NCBI RefSeq assembly: GCF_016765655.2
Contig: NZ_CP086106.1
Coordinates: 2,972,501 to 3,036,500, forward strand
Length of the DNA: 64,000 nucleotides
Direction of reading: 5' to 3'
Source: Skermanella mucosa
GTDB lineage: Bacteria; Pseudomonadota; Alphaproteobacteria; Azospirillales; Azospirillaceae
A program made the position numbers and the translations under genes. The stretch's first letter is position 1, and the number at the start of each line of letters is the position of its first letter. Below are positions 25,247 through 34,785 of the stretch, one piece after another. The notes beneath the pieces are model-generated. The model worked only from the letters and a program-made list of their open reading frames with translations, searched no databases and was not told the DNA's origin.

Positions 25247-26728
25247 CTACAGGAAGAACACCACCGTCGTCAGCGCGAACAGCGGGATCAGGATCAGCCC
25301 CGACCAGGCCATGTAGCCGAAGAAGCTGGGCATGTTGACCCCGCGCTCCTCGGCGATCGCCTTGACCATGAAGTTCGGCGCGTTGCCGATATAGGTGTTG
25401 GCGCCCATGAACACCGCGCCGGCCGAGATCGCCAGCAGCGTGTTGGGCACGTCGTGCATCAGGTGCATCGGGTCGCCGCCCGCCGTGTTGAAGAACACCA
25501 GGTATGTCGGCGCATTGTCCAGGAAGCTCGACAGGATGCCGGTCGCCCAGAAATACATGTAGTTGACCGGCTGCCCGTCCGGCGTCGTGACGGCGGTGAC
25601 GATGCCGCTGAGCGCGCCGTCGGTTCCGGCCCGCAGGATCGCGATGGCCGGGATGATGGTCAGGAAGATCCCGGCGAACAGCTTGGCGACCTCCAGGATC
25701 GGGAACCAGCTGAAGGCGTTCAGCTGCCGGCTCTCGTTGCTGGTCAGCTTCAGCGACAGCAGCGCGATCCCGATCAGCAGGACGTCCCGCGCGACGTTCT
25801 GGATGTCCACATGCACATGATACACCTCGAAGCCGATGCCCGGCTTCCAGACGCCGCTGAGCAGTACCGCGGCGATCACGCCCACCAGCAGCAGGATGTT
25901 GATCCCGCCCTCGATGCCCAGCTTCTCGGCATCCCGGGGCTTCTCCTTCCGGGGCGGCTCCCTGGTATAGAGGAAGCTGTCCATCGCGAAGAAGATCACC
26001 AGCAGGACCGCTGAGATCAGCGCCATGGGCAGCAGCATTTGCCGCGTCGTCCAGAAGAAGTCGACGCCCTTCAGGAAGCCCAGGAACAGCGGCGGGTCCC
26101 CCAGCGGCGTCAGCGATCCGCCGATATTGGCGACCAGGAAGATGAAGAAGACGACCACGTGGACCTTGTGGCGCCGCCCGTCGTTGGCCTTCAGCAGCGG
26201 GCGGATCAGCAGCATGGCGGCCCCGGTCGTGCCCATCCAGCTCGCGATCACGGTGCCGAGCAGCAGCATGCCGGTATTCACCATCGGCGTGCCGGTCAGG
26301 CTCCCGGTCACCCTGACGCCGCCGGCCACCGTGAACAGGGCCAGCAGCAGCACGATGAAGGGGATGTATTCCAGCAGGACGGTATGAAGGACCTCGTAAA
26401 GGGCGAGGTCGAATCCATATGTCAGGGCGAACGGGACCAGGAAGGACAGCGCCCAGAAGGCCGATATCTTGCCGAAATGATGGTGCCAGATGTTCGGCGC
26501 CAGCAGCGGGAAGAGCGCTATGGAGAGCAGGATCCCCGCGAACGGCAGGACCCAGAGCAGCCCCAGCGACGCTCCGTCCAGATGGGGCGCGCCGCCATGC
26601 TCCCCCGCCGCTTCGGCCGCCGCCGCCAGCTCGGGGAAGGTGAGCACGAGGCAGGAGATGAACAGCGCAACGAGGGCGCCGGGCGCACCCACGATGCGGC
26701 GGAGGGGTGCTGTCACGTCGCTTTCCAT
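25247..26728 (-). CDS. nhaD: NhaD-type sodium:proton antiporter
   Basis: The roughly 493-residue inner-membrane protein of the ion transporter superfamily (ArsB/NhaD) has 11-13 hydrophobic helices. Recognisable segments are GTVIASWMGTTGAAMLLIRPLL, VANIGGSLTPLGDPPLFLGF and FLDNAPTYLVFFNTAGG, the last two being the paired half-helix hairpins with conserved Asp/Asn/Thr that mark NhaD. It would exchange Na+ or Li+ for H+. The Met at 26728 is chosen because the hydrophobic N-terminus starts soon after; another Met lies 10 codons earlier. It is downstream of the TAXI-TRAP genes on the same strand, so Na+ cycling with the TRAP transporter is plausible. Confidence 0.85.
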   Translation of the reverse strand: MESDVTAPLRRIVGAPGALVALFISCLVLTFPELAAAAEAAGEHGGAPHLDGASLGLLWVLPFAGILLSIALFPLLAPNIWHHHFGKISAFWALSFLVPFALTYGFDLALYEVLHTVLLEYIPFIVLLLALFTVAGGVRVTGSLTGTPMVNTGMLLLGTVIASWMGTTGAAMLLIRPLLKANDGRRHKVHVVVFFIFLVANIGGSLTPLGDPPLFLGFLKGVDFFWTTRQMLLPMALISAVLLVIFFAMDSFLYTREPPRKEKPRDAEKLGIEGGINILLLVGVIAAVLLSGVWKPGIGFEVYHVHVDIQNVARDVLLIGIALLSLKLTSNESRQLNAFSWFPILEVAKLFAGIFLTIIPAIAILRAGTDGALSGIVTAVTTPDGQPVNYMYFWATGILSSFLDNAPTYLVFFNTAGGDPMHLMHDVPNTLLAISAGAVFMGANTYIGNAPNFMVKAIAEERGVNMPSFFGYMAWSGLILIPLFALTTVVFFL

Positions 26729-26813
26729 GTATCTCGGCAATTTTCGACAAGCCATTCGGTAAGGCGGCGGAGTATGCCGCCGGATACGATACAAGCCAAG
26801 CTGAAAGCCGCCC

Positions 26814-27218
26814 TCACCGGGCCGGGCAGGCGAAAAGCGTCAGCGGCCGGTCCGCGACCCCGGTGACGGCCGCCAGATCGCGGCAGCCCTCCGCGGAGCA
26901 GATCCGGTAGTCGGCGGTAAAGCCGGAGTTGGCGAGGTCCAGGCGGTCGAGGGGCGGAACCGCGGGCCGGTAGACCCAGGAGCCGTCCACCAGCCTCGCC
27001 CCGTCCGGCACCTCCATCCCGGCGCCGCTGCCGCGCACGCGCGCCTCCTCGACCAGCAGGCGCCCGTCCACGATCCGCCAATCCTCCCGCCACTCGATCT
27101 TCTCGACCGAGTGGGTCCATCCCAGGGAGAAGGCTTCGACCGGAAGACGCGCCAGCGGCGCGCCCGCGGCCGAAGCGCCGGCCAGGGCGATGCACAGGGC
27201 CGCCGCCGGAGCCGCCAT
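26814..27218 (-). CDS. DUF1850 protein
   Basis: The 134-residue protein has a signal-peptide-like start (Ala-rich, cleavage near AGA) and the DUF1850 pattern FSLGWTHSVEKIEWREDWRI, a beta-rich domain with WTHSV as core. In known genomes DUF1850 genes sit with TAXI-type TRAP transporters, exactly as here: the permease gene ends 3 nt upstream. It is likely periplasmic. Two Cys pairs near the C-terminus (RICSAEGC, FACPAR) may form a disulfide. Function unknown. Confidence 0.8.
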   Translation of the reverse strand: MAAPAAALCIALAGASAAGAPLARLPVEAFSLGWTHSVEKIEWREDWRIVDGRLLVEEARVRGSGAGMEVPDGARLVDGSWVYRPAVPPLDRLDLANSGFTADYRICSAEGCRDLAAVTGVADRPLTLFACPAR

Positions 27219-27221
27219 CGC

Positions 27222-29324
27222 TCAGACGGTCCGGTCAACCGGCTGGCTTTCCGCCGCCTTGCGCGTCCGCCACCAATGGAACGCGACGAAGCCGGCGGAC
27301 AGGGCAAGTCCCAGCTCGTCGGTGATCGGCAGGGCGACCACCAGCAGGAATGCCGCCGCCGTCGCCCAGATCCGCTCGAACACGTTCAGCCGCGCCCGCA
27401 GGTATCCGATCGACGCGGCGCCCCACAGCCCGACCGAAATGAATGCCTTCACGACGATATAGACAGTCGCGATCGGATCGTCGGTCTGGAGCATCAGGGC
27501 CGGCGCATAGACCGCCATGAACGGCACGACGAAGCCGGCCACGGCGATCCGCATGCATTGCAGGCCGATCTGCAAGCCGCCGGCCCGCGCGATCGGGGCG
27601 GCGGCGAAGGCGGCCAGCGCCACCGGCGGGGTCAGGTCGGCCATGATGCCGAAATAGAACACGAACATGTGGCTGACGATCAGCGGCACCCCCAGATCGA
27701 GCAGCGCCGGCCCCACCAGCGAACTGGTGATGATGTAGTTGGGGATGGTCGGGATGCCCATTCCCAGCACCAGGCAGGTCAGCATGGTCAGCACGAGGCT
27801 GAGGAACAGGCTGCCTTCGCCCACCGACACGATCACGCGGACGAAGTTCGATCCCAGGCCGGTCAGGGTCATGGTGCCGATGATCACGCCAACCAGGGCG
27901 CAGGCGACGCCGACGCTCAGCGCGTTGCGGGCACCCTCGGCCAGGCTTTCCACGGCGAGGTTCAAGGTTTCCCGCCCGCCCCGGGTCGCCAGGTTCACCG
28001 CGATCAGCGCCAGGATCAGAAGGTAGACCGCCGTGATTCCGTACTGGAAGAAGGCCGATGCCGCGAAGCCCAGCACGATCCAGAAGACCACGCGAAGCGC
28101 CATCGGTCCGAGCAGCGTGGCGACCGAGGTCCCCAGGATGATCAGCGCGGTCAGGCCCAGGCCCACGGTGCCGGCGAACAGCGGCGTATATCCGGAGAAC
28201 AGCAGGTAGACCAGCACCGCCAGCGGCAGGATCAGGTACCATTTCTCCCGGATCGCCGCCAGCGGGCTCGGGCAGTCCTCCTTCGGCAGCCCCATCAGGC
28301 TCAGGCGCCCGGCCTCCAGGTGGACCATCCACAGGACGGTCGCGAAATACAGGATCGCCGGGATGATCGCCGCCTTGACGATCTCGACGTAAGGCACGTT
28401 GATCGTCTCGGCCATGATGAAGGCGACCGCGCCCATGACCGGCGGCATGATCTGGCCGCCCATGCTGGCGGTTGCCTCTACCGCTCCGGCGAAGGCCGGG
28501 CGGTAGCCGAAGCGCTTCATCAGCGGAATGGTGAACTGCCCCGTGGTCACCACGTTGGCGACACCGGAGCCGTTGATCGTTCCCATCAGCGCCGAGGAAA
28601 CGACCGCCACCTTGGCGGGACCGCCGCGCTGGTGCCCGACGGTGCCCATGGCGACGTCGGTGAACAGGCTGATCATCCCGGCGCGTTCCAGGAAGCTGCC
28701 GAACAGGATGAACAGGAAGATGTAGGTCGAGGATACGAAGATCGGCGTGCCGTAGATGCCCTCGGTGCCCAGGAACATCTGGTCGACCACCTGGTCGAAG
28801 CCGTAGCCGCGATGGTCCAGCGGCGCCGGCAGGTACTCCCCGAACAGGGCGTACCCCAGGAAGACCGCGCAGACGATCGGCAGGGCGATGCCCATGATCC
28901 GCCGCGCCGCCTCGAACACCAGCGCTATGCCGATGAACCCGATCACGATGTCTGTCGTGCTGGGATCGCCGGCCCGCAGCAGCAGGTCGTTCTCGAAATA
29001 CCAATGGTAGAGCCCGATGACGAACCCCAGGACGCCGATGGCCCAGTCCGACCAGAACGCGCCGCCGCGCCCCGGACGGAGCGAGGCGCACAGGGCGAAG
29101 GTCAGCAGCAGCAGGAAGCCCACATGGAGCGACCGCACCACCAGGCTGGACAGCGGCGTATAGGACGCGGTGTAGACCTGGAAAAGCGAGAAGACCACCG
29201 CGATGGCGAAGATCACCTTGCCGGTGGACGTGGACCTGTCCGTCGGCCCGGCATGCAGCGGACTGGAAGTCTCCGCCGGACCGCGGCCGGGTTGAAGGAT
29301 CTCGGCTTCGGTATTGGCCGCCAT
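27222..29324 (-). CDS. TRAP transporter fused permease (TAXI type, 4TM-12TM)
   Basis: The 700-residue membrane protein fuses the small DctQ-like (about residues 40-190) and large DctM-like (from about 200) subunits, the form used with TAXI binding proteins. Landmarks are GSGVANVVTTGQFTIPLMKR, ASMGGQIMPPVMGAVAFIMAE, LTCLVLGMGIPTIPNYII and DLTPPVALAAFAAAPIARA. It drives secondary, Na+-coupled uptake of small acidic solutes. The binding protein gene lies 89 bp upstream on the same strand and DUF1850 follows. GGAGGT precedes the ATG. Confidence 0.93.
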   Translation of the reverse strand: MAANTEAEILQPGRGPAETSSPLHAGPTDRSTSTGKVIFAIAVVFSLFQVYTASYTPLSSLVVRSLHVGFLLLLTFALCASLRPGRGGAFWSDWAIGVLGFVIGLYHWYFENDLLLRAGDPSTTDIVIGFIGIALVFEAARRIMGIALPIVCAVFLGYALFGEYLPAPLDHRGYGFDQVVDQMFLGTEGIYGTPIFVSSTYIFLFILFGSFLERAGMISLFTDVAMGTVGHQRGGPAKVAVVSSALMGTINGSGVANVVTTGQFTIPLMKRFGYRPAFAGAVEATASMGGQIMPPVMGAVAFIMAETINVPYVEIVKAAIIPAILYFATVLWMVHLEAGRLSLMGLPKEDCPSPLAAIREKWYLILPLAVLVYLLFSGYTPLFAGTVGLGLTALIILGTSVATLLGPMALRVVFWIVLGFAASAFFQYGITAVYLLILALIAVNLATRGGRETLNLAVESLAEGARNALSVGVACALVGVIIGTMTLTGLGSNFVRVIVSVGEGSLFLSLVLTMLTCLVLGMGIPTIPNYIITSSLVGPALLDLGVPLIVSHMFVFYFGIMADLTPPVALAAFAAAPIARAGGLQIGLQCMRIAVAGFVVPFMAVYAPALMLQTDDPIATVYIVVKAFISVGLWGAASIGYLRARLNVFERIWATAAAFLLVVALPITDELGLALSAGFVAFHWWRTRKAAESQPVDRTV

Positions 29325-29413
29325 GCGGCTTTACCTCCGGAAGGCGTCGGAAAGGAATGGGACGGACGCCGTCCCCGGGAGGTCCCGGGGAACGGCGGTC
29401 GGTTTCGGCATCG

Positions 29414-30382
29414 TCACTTCAGGATGCCGGCTTCGCGGAAATACTTCTCGGCGCCGGCATGCAGCGGGATCGGCATGCCCTTGACGCCCTCTTCCGGCTT
29501 GATGTCCTTGGCCGTCGCATGGGCCGAAGCCAGCGACCCCAGGTTCTCGTACATCGACTTGGTCATCTGATAGACCAAGTCGTCGCTGACACCGGAGTGG
29601 GTCACCAGGAAATTGACCACGGCGGCCGTCGGGACGTCCTCGGTCTGGCCGTCATAGGTGCCGGCGGGGATGGTCTCCGCCACGTAGACCGGGTTGCCCA
29701 CGCCGGAAACCACGTCGGCCGGGATCGGCACGATGGTGATCGGGTTGGTCGCGGCCAGGTCGCGGATCGAGGCGACGCCCAGGCCGGCGGACTGGAGCGT
29801 GGCGTCGATCTGGCGGTTCTTGACCAGCTCGACCGATTCCGCGAAGGGCAGGTACTCGACCTTGCCGAAATCCTCGTAGGTCATCCCGGCGGCCTTGAAG
29901 ATGGCGCGGGCGTTCAGTTCGGTGCCGGAGCGCGGCGCCCCGACCGAGACCCGCTTGCCCTTCAGGTCGGCCAGGGTCTTGATCCCGCTGTCGCCGCGGG
30001 CGACGATCTGGATGAAATTCGGGTAGATAGCGGCCATGCCGCGGATCTTGGAGAGCTTGCTCTTGAAGCCGGCCTCCTCGTCCCCGGCCCACGCGGCGGC
30101 GACCGAATCGCCGAGCGAGAAGCCCACCTCGCCTCGGCCCTGCTGGAGCAGGTTCAGGTTCTCCACCGATGCCTTGGTCGACTGGACGGAAGTCCGCGCC
30201 TCGGGGATCTTGTCCGCATAGATCTTGGAGAGCGCCACGCCCAGCGGATAGTAGACGCCGCTGGTACCGCCCGTAAGGACATTGACGAACTCGTCGGCTT
30301 TCGCCCCGCCCGTCCCAGGTGCGGCCACGCCGACCGCCATGAATGCGGCCGTAGCGGCGGCAAGGAGCATCCTCTTCATCAT
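29414..30382 (-). CDS. TAXI family TRAP transporter solute-binding protein
   Basis: The 322-residue periplasmic protein has a signal peptide (MMKRM, hydrophobic core, cleavage near GAKA) followed by the TAXI signature VNVLTGGTSGVYYPLG, then DLKGKRVSVGAPRSGTELNA and VSGVGNPVYVAETIPAGTY. It delivers a small dicarboxylate or amino-acid-type ligand to the fused permease encoded downstream. GGGAGG lies before the double ATG. The TAXI-permease-DUF1850 operon diverges from the coxG-like gene, so the 30383-30547 gap holds both promoters. Confidence 0.92.
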   Translation of the reverse strand: MMKRMLLAAATAAFMAVGVAAPGTGGAKADEFVNVLTGGTSGVYYPLGVALSKIYADKIPEARTSVQSTKASVENLNLLQQGRGEVGFSLGDSVAAAWAGDEEAGFKSKLSKIRGMAAIYPNFIQIVARGDSGIKTLADLKGKRVSVGAPRSGTELNARAIFKAAGMTYEDFGKVEYLPFAESVELVKNRQIDATLQSAGLGVASIRDLAATNPITIVPIPADVVSGVGNPVYVAETIPAGTYDGQTEDVPTAAVVNFLVTHSGVSDDLVYQMTKSMYENLGSLASAHATAKDIKPEEGVKGMPIPLHAGAEKYFREAGILK

Positions 30383-30547
30383 CAACCTCCCGGACTTATG
30401 GATTTTTCTCACGCGCAATTGCGAGGGTAATCGTCGCACCGGCGATTTGCCACATAGAACAACAGCGCGCAACGATGCTTGTCCGCCGCCCACCCGCGGA
30501 TTACGGTCCTCAAGCCCAGCTTTCGGCGCGACGCGAGGAACGACATC

Positions 30548-31273
30548 ATGGACATGACCGGAGAATACAGAATCTCCGCCCCCCGTTCGCGGGTATGGGA
30601 AGCGCTCAACGATCCCGAGATCCTGAAGCAGTGCATCCCCGGCTGCGAGGAGATCCAGAAGCAGTCCGACACCGAGATGACCGCGAAGGTGACCGCCAAG
30701 GTCGGCCCGGTGAAGGCCAAGTTCGCGGGCAAGGTGACGCTCAGCGACATCGATCCGCCCAACGGCTACACCATCACCGGGGAGGGCAGCGGCGGCGCCG
30801 CCGGGTTCGGCAAGGGCGGGGCAAAGGTCAACCTCGCCGACGCCGGTTCCGACACGGTGCTGACATACACCGCCCATGCCCAGGTCGGCGGCAAGCTGGC
30901 CCAGATCGGCTCCCGCCTGATCGACGGCACGGCGCGCAAGATGGCCGACGACTTCTTCGCCAAGTTCACCGAAGTCGTCGGCCGCCCGGCGGATGCGCCG
31001 GTCGCGGAACCGGCGGTGATGGACGCGTCCAGGGCCGAAGCCTCCCCTGTCGTCGAGTCCCCGGCGGCTTCCGCTTCTCCGTCGGTCGAGGACACCCTGG
31101 TGCAGCCGGCCGCCGCCCTGAGCAGCGAGACGGCAGCCGTCCCGCCGCCGGCACCCGCCCGGACGGAAGCTCCGGCACCCGCCACGGTCGAGCAGAGCCG
31201 CGGCCTGCAGCCGATGATCTGGATCCCGCTGGTCATCGTTCTGGTCGGCGCGCTTCTCTGGGCTTTCACCTGA
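30548..31273 (+). CDS. coxG: CoxG-like carbon monoxide dehydrogenase subunit G (SRPBCC)
   Basis: The 241-residue protein has an N-terminal SRPBCC/START domain of the CoxG type: MTGEYRISAPRSRVWEALNDP, LKQCIPGCEEI and GKVTLSDIDPPNGYTITGEG, about residues 1-150. A Pro/Ala-rich linker (150-215) and a C-terminal anchor WIPLVIVLVGALLWAF follow. CoxG is known to tether CO dehydrogenase to the membrane in Oligotropha/Afipia. GAGGAACG precedes the ATG. It lies 1.1 kb before coxS, with a toxin-antitoxin pair between on the opposite strand. Confidence 0.88.
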   Translation: MDMTGEYRISAPRSRVWEALNDPEILKQCIPGCEEIQKQSDTEMTAKVTAKVGPVKAKFAGKVTLSDIDPPNGYTITGEGSGGAAGFGKGGAKVNLADAGSDTVLTYTAHAQVGGKLAQIGSRLIDGTARKMADDFFAKFTEVVGRPADAPVAEPAVMDASRAEASPVVESPAASASPSVEDTLVQPAAALSSETAAVPPPAPARTEAPAPATVEQSRGLQPMIWIPLVIVLVGALLWAFT

Positions 31274-31377
31274 TTCCCGGCCACTTCAAGGCCCACGCCG
31301 TGGTTCTGGATGCGTAGGCTACGGCGAGGGCATCGCGGATCGCCACGCGCACGGGGCATGGTCCCGGTGAGGCAAAC

Positions 31378-31821
31378 TTACCTGCCTGGAAGGGCCTTCA
31401 AGGGATTGGCGAAAGCGACTCCCAGGGGCTCGAAATGGCGCTCGTTGGCCGTCAGGACGGTCAGGCCGTGCGCGGCCGCGGTGGCGGCAATGGTGATGTC
31501 CTCGAATCCGGGATCATGGCCGCGCGCCCGGTCGAGGATAAGGCCGGCATGACGTGCCACCGCGATATCGAACGACAAGATTTGCCCGGCATGGAAATGC
31601 TCGACGGCGGCCAGCCAGCGGCGCAGGTTCTGCGCCTTGGTCGTCGCGGCGATCCGGAGGCAGCGGGCAATGCCCGCTTCGATCTCGGCTATGGTGATCG
31701 CAGAGAGATAGAGCCGATCTCCATTCATCCGCATCCAAGCCGCGAACGACTCCGCGCCGACCTGTTTCTTAGTCGGCGCGGAGGCAGACAGGATGTTCGT
31801 ATCCAGAAGATACACGGTCAA
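31378..31821 (-). CDS. vapC: PIN-domain toxin (VapC family)
   Basis: The roughly 147-residue toxin has the PIN-domain acidic centre: LLDTNILS (first Asp), SAITIAEIEAGI (Glu), and FEDITIAATAAAHGLTVLTANERHF (late Asp). PIN toxins are Mg-dependent RNases, often against tRNA or rRNA. No ATG fits. The most likely start is a TTG at 31821 that overlaps the antitoxin TGA (CCTTGACC); a GTG two codons later is the alternative. Tight overlap with the antitoxin is typical of TA pairs. Confidence 0.82.
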   Translation of the reverse strand: MTVYLLDTNILSASAPTKKQVGAESFAAWMRMNGDRLYLSAITIAEIEAGIARCLRIAATTKAQNLRRWLAAVEHFHAGQILSFDIAVARHAGLILDRARGHDPGFEDITIAATAAAHGLTVLTANERHFEPLGVAFANPLKALPGR

Positions 31822-32069
31822 GGACCATCGTCTTCCAACGTACGGGCGGGTTTTCGCGACCGTTCGGGAATGTCTCCCGGTTCGCCGGGGAAAGCCAGCA
31901 ACAGATCGGCGAAGTCCGGAACTTTGGAAATCCTCTCCCACTCTTCGAAAGATACGAGCACGGCCTCCTTGCGGCCATGTCGGGTGATGACGGCCGGCTC
32001 ACCGGCCACGACCCGATCGACCACGGCGGAAAGCGTCGCTTTTGCATCCTTGAGCTGGATTTCCCTCAT
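31818..32069 (-). CDS. vapB: Phd/YefM family antitoxin
   Basis: The 83-residue protein has the Phd/YefM DNA-binding N-terminus: MREIQLKDAKATLSAVVDRV, then GEPAVITRHGRKEAVLVSFEEWERI. The C-terminal half is Pro/Glu/Arg-rich and would wrap the toxin. It should neutralise the PIN toxin encoded downstream and repress its own operon. GGAGG lies before the ATG at 32069. A 22-bp near-perfect palindrome 12 bp upstream is the probable operator. Confidence 0.85.
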   Translation of the reverse strand: MREIQLKDAKATLSAVVDRVVAGEPAVITRHGRKEAVLVSFEEWERISKVPDFADLLLAFPGEPGDIPERSRKPARTLEDDGP

Positions 32070-32080
32070 GGGAAGCCTCC

Positions 32081-32102
32081 ATATGACCATCGATAGTCAT
32101 AT
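32081..32102. promoter_or_regulatory. putative operator of the toxin-antitoxin operon
   Basis: ATATGAC-C-ATCGAT-A-GTCATAT is a 22-bp inverted repeat, perfect apart from one non-complementary pair, lying 12 bp before the antitoxin ATG. Antitoxin dimers of the Phd/YefM family bind such palindromes to autoregulate. Confidence 0.55.
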
Positions 32103-32368
32103 ACTGTCCGCGTGACACTCTCAAGGACGTAAGGATAACCGTCGCAGTGTCGGAGATCCGCCCCCGGCCGAGCCCACCCTGTGCGTCCGTCCTCAAGCCG
32201 CGGGGAATAGCTTCAAGTCCACTGGCCGCCGCCAGGATCGCTTGACCTGCCCAACCCGCTCTCATAGCCTGTCATGCATGATTGTTGCCGGTGGAACAAG
32301 GCAGTGGGACAAGCTGCCGTCCGGCAGGCGGAGCGATCGTCGGACCGGGTAATTGGGGGAGAGTACAC

Positions 32369-32860
<492 letters not shown>

Positions 32861-32881
32861 GCGGCGGGGAGGGAAAGAGCC

Positions 32882-33676
32882 ATGTACGCCTTCGAATATC
32901 ACCGCCCGGCGACCCTGGCCGAAGCCGCGCAGCTCGCTTCCGGCAACGAGGACGCCAAGATCCTGGCCGGCGGCCAGACCCTGATCCCGACGCTGAAGCA
33001 ACGGCTGGCGCAGCCCAGCGACGTGGTCGACCTGGGCGCCGTGGCCGAGCTGCGCGGCATCTGCGAGGACGGCGACACCCTGGTGATCGGCGCCACCACG
33101 CCGCACGCCGAGGTCGCGGCGAGCGCCGTGGTCAAGCGCCTGATCCCGGCGCTGGCGAAGCTGGCGGAGGGGATCGGCGACGCCCAGGTGCGCAACCGCG
33201 GCACCCTCGGCGGGTCGATCTGCAACAACGACCCGTCCGCCGACTACCCTGCCGCCCTGGTCGGGCTGGGCGCCACCGTTCACACCACGACGCGGAAGAT
33301 CGCGGCGGAGGATTTCTTCACCGGCATGTTCGAGACCGCGCTGGAGCCGAACGAGATCGTGACGGCGGTGGCTTTCCCGAAGCCGGGCAAGGCGGCCTAC
33401 GTCAAGTTCCCCAACCCGGCCAGCCGCTACGCCACCGTCGGCGTGTTCGTCGCCGAGACCGGCGCGGGGATCCGGGTGGCGGTCACCGGCGCCGCGCCGT
33501 CCGTGTACCGCTGGACCGAGGCCGAGCAGGCCCTGGCCGGCGGGCTGAGCCCCGCGGCGCTGGACGCCTTGGCCGTGGATGCCGACGGCCTCAACGCCGA
33601 CATCCATGCCAGCGCCGAGTACAGGGCCAGCTTGGTCAAAGTCATGGCCAAGCGGGCGGTCGCGGCCTGCGGCTGA
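32882..33676 (+). CDS. coxM: molybdenum hydroxylase FAD-binding subunit (CoxM-like)
   Basis: The 264-residue medium subunit binds FAD through [16 protein letters not shown] (about residues 29-44) and [20 protein letters not shown] (about 107-125), followed by the CO dehydrogenase flavoprotein C-terminal domain. It accepts electrons from CoxS. In known clusters the order is coxM-S-L or coxS-L-M; here S and M are adjacent and L is missing on both sides. A repetitive hairpin follows before the MoxR gene. Confidence 0.92.
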   Translation: MYAFEYHRPATLAEAAQLASGNEDAKILAGGQTLIPTLKQRLAQPSDVVDLGAVAELRGICEDGDTLVIGATTPHAEVAASAVVKRLIPALAKLAEGIGDAQVRNRGTLGGSICNNDPSADYPAALVGLGATVHTTTRKIAAEDFFTGMFETALEPNEIVTAVAFPKPGKAAYVKFPNPASRYATVGVFVAETGAGIRVAVTGAAPSVYRWTEAEQALAGGLSPAALDALAVDADGLNADIHASAEYRASLVKVMAKRAVAACG

Positions 33677-33708
33677 CAGTCGGCGCATAGCAACGCGGAA
33701 AGGATCAT

Positions 33709-33802
33709 GGATGAACACGGATAGGCACGGATGAGCACGGATTCTTCGTGCGGAACTCCTGCCGGCAGGATCCGTGTCCATCCGTGCCTATCCCGTTCAT
33801 CC
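33709..33802. repeat. long imperfect hairpin of CACGGAT repeats
   Basis: Arms 33709-33742 and 33770-33802 are inverted copies (about 30 of 33 positions match) around a 27-nt spacer containing CCTGCCGGCAGG. Each arm holds three tandem units of the form CACGGATrrr. The pattern resembles a dispersed ATCCGTG-type intergenic repeat that I recall from other proteobacterial genomes. It lies between coxM and the MoxR gene and could act as an mRNA stabiliser or mobile palindrome. Confidence 0.85.
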
Positions 33803-33854
33803 GTGCTCCCTGGACGTCCTTCGGACCCGACATTCCATTGAAATCACCGAGATC

Positions 33855-34778
33855 ATGACAAATCCCCTGCCCGCCTCCGTCGATGAAACACTGGAGCTGC
33901 TTCAGCGTGGCGATTACGTCGCCGAGCGGTCGCTGGCGACGGCCCTCTATCTCGCCCTGAAGCTGAACCGCCCGCTGTTCCTCGAAGGGGAGGCCGGCAC
34001 CGGCAAGACCGAGATCGCTAAGGTGCTGAGCGCCACGCTCGGCCGCCGGCTGGTCCGGCTGCAATGCTACGAGGGCCTGGACGTCGCCTCCGCGGTGTAC
34101 GAGTGGAACTACGCCCGCCAGATGATCGAGATCCGCCTTGCCGAGGCGACCGGCGGGAAGAGCCGCGAAAGCCTGGGCGGGGACATCTTCTCTCCCGAGT
34201 TCCTGATCAAGCGGCCGCTGCTCCAGGCGCTGGAGTCCGATGCCGCCGGCCCGCCCGTCCTGCTGATCGACGAACTGGACCGCACCGACGAGCCGTTCGA
34301 GGCCTACCTCCTCGAGGTCCTGTCCGACTTCCAGATCACCATCCCGGAAATCGGAACCATCAAGGCGGAGCAGCCGCCGACCGTCATCATCACCTCGAAC
34401 CGCACGCGCGAGATCCACGACGCGCTGAAGCGCCGCTGCTTCTACCACTGGGTCGACTATCCGAACGCCGCCCGCGAGCAGGACATCCTGCGGGTCAAGG
34501 CCCCGAACGTGCCCGAGCACCTTTCCCGCCAGGTCGTGGGCTTCGTCCAGCGGCTCCGGGGCATGGACCTGTTCAAGCTGCCCGGCGTCGCCGAGACGCT
34601 GGACTGGGCGCAGGCCCTGACCCAGCTCGACCGCCTCGAACTCGACCCGGAGACGATCAACGACACCCTGGGCACCCTGCTGAAGTACCAGGACGACATC
34701 GCCAAGATCCAGGGCAGCGAGGCCAACCGCATCCTGACCCAGGTCAAGGCCGAGCTGTCCGCCGCCCACCCGGCCTGA
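33855..34778 (+). CDS. coxD: MoxR-family AAA+ ATPase (CoxD-like)
   Basis: The 307-residue ATPase has Walker A FLEGEAGTGKTEIAK (about residue 45), Walker B VLLIDELDRTDEPFEAYLLE and sensor 1 TVIITSNRTREIHD. CoxD of Afipia/Oligotropha is a MoxR-type chaperone that helps build the Cu-S-Mo active site with the VWA protein CoxE. The ATG at 33855 is used because upstream in-frame residues derive from the repeat hairpin. The ribosome binding site (CGAG) is weak. The VWA gene follows after 7 bp, the standard MoxR-VWA pairing. Confidence 0.9.
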   Translation: MTNPLPASVDETLELLQRGDYVAERSLATALYLALKLNRPLFLEGEAGTGKTEIAKVLSATLGRRLVRLQCYEGLDVASAVYEWNYARQMIEIRLAEATGGKSRESLGGDIFSPEFLIKRPLLQALESDAAGPPVLLIDELDRTDEPFEAYLLEVLSDFQITIPEIGTIKAEQPPTVIITSNRTREIHDALKRRCFYHWVDYPNAAREQDILRVKAPNVPEHLSRQVVGFVQRLRGMDLFKLPGVAETLDWAQALTQLDRLELDPETINDTLGTLLKYQDDIAKIQGSEANRILTQVKAELSAAHPA

Positions 34779-34785
34779 GGCCGCC

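Noticed and set aside
27111-29570. 819-codon open frame antisense to the TRAP permease
   Set aside because: Low-complexity His/Asp/Gln/Arg sequence, no family motif; a shadow of the membrane-protein gene.
33709-33802. CRISPR-like array from the repeated CACGGAT units
   Set aside because: Units are contiguous, only three per arm, arranged as an inverted repeat without unique spacers; no cas genes.
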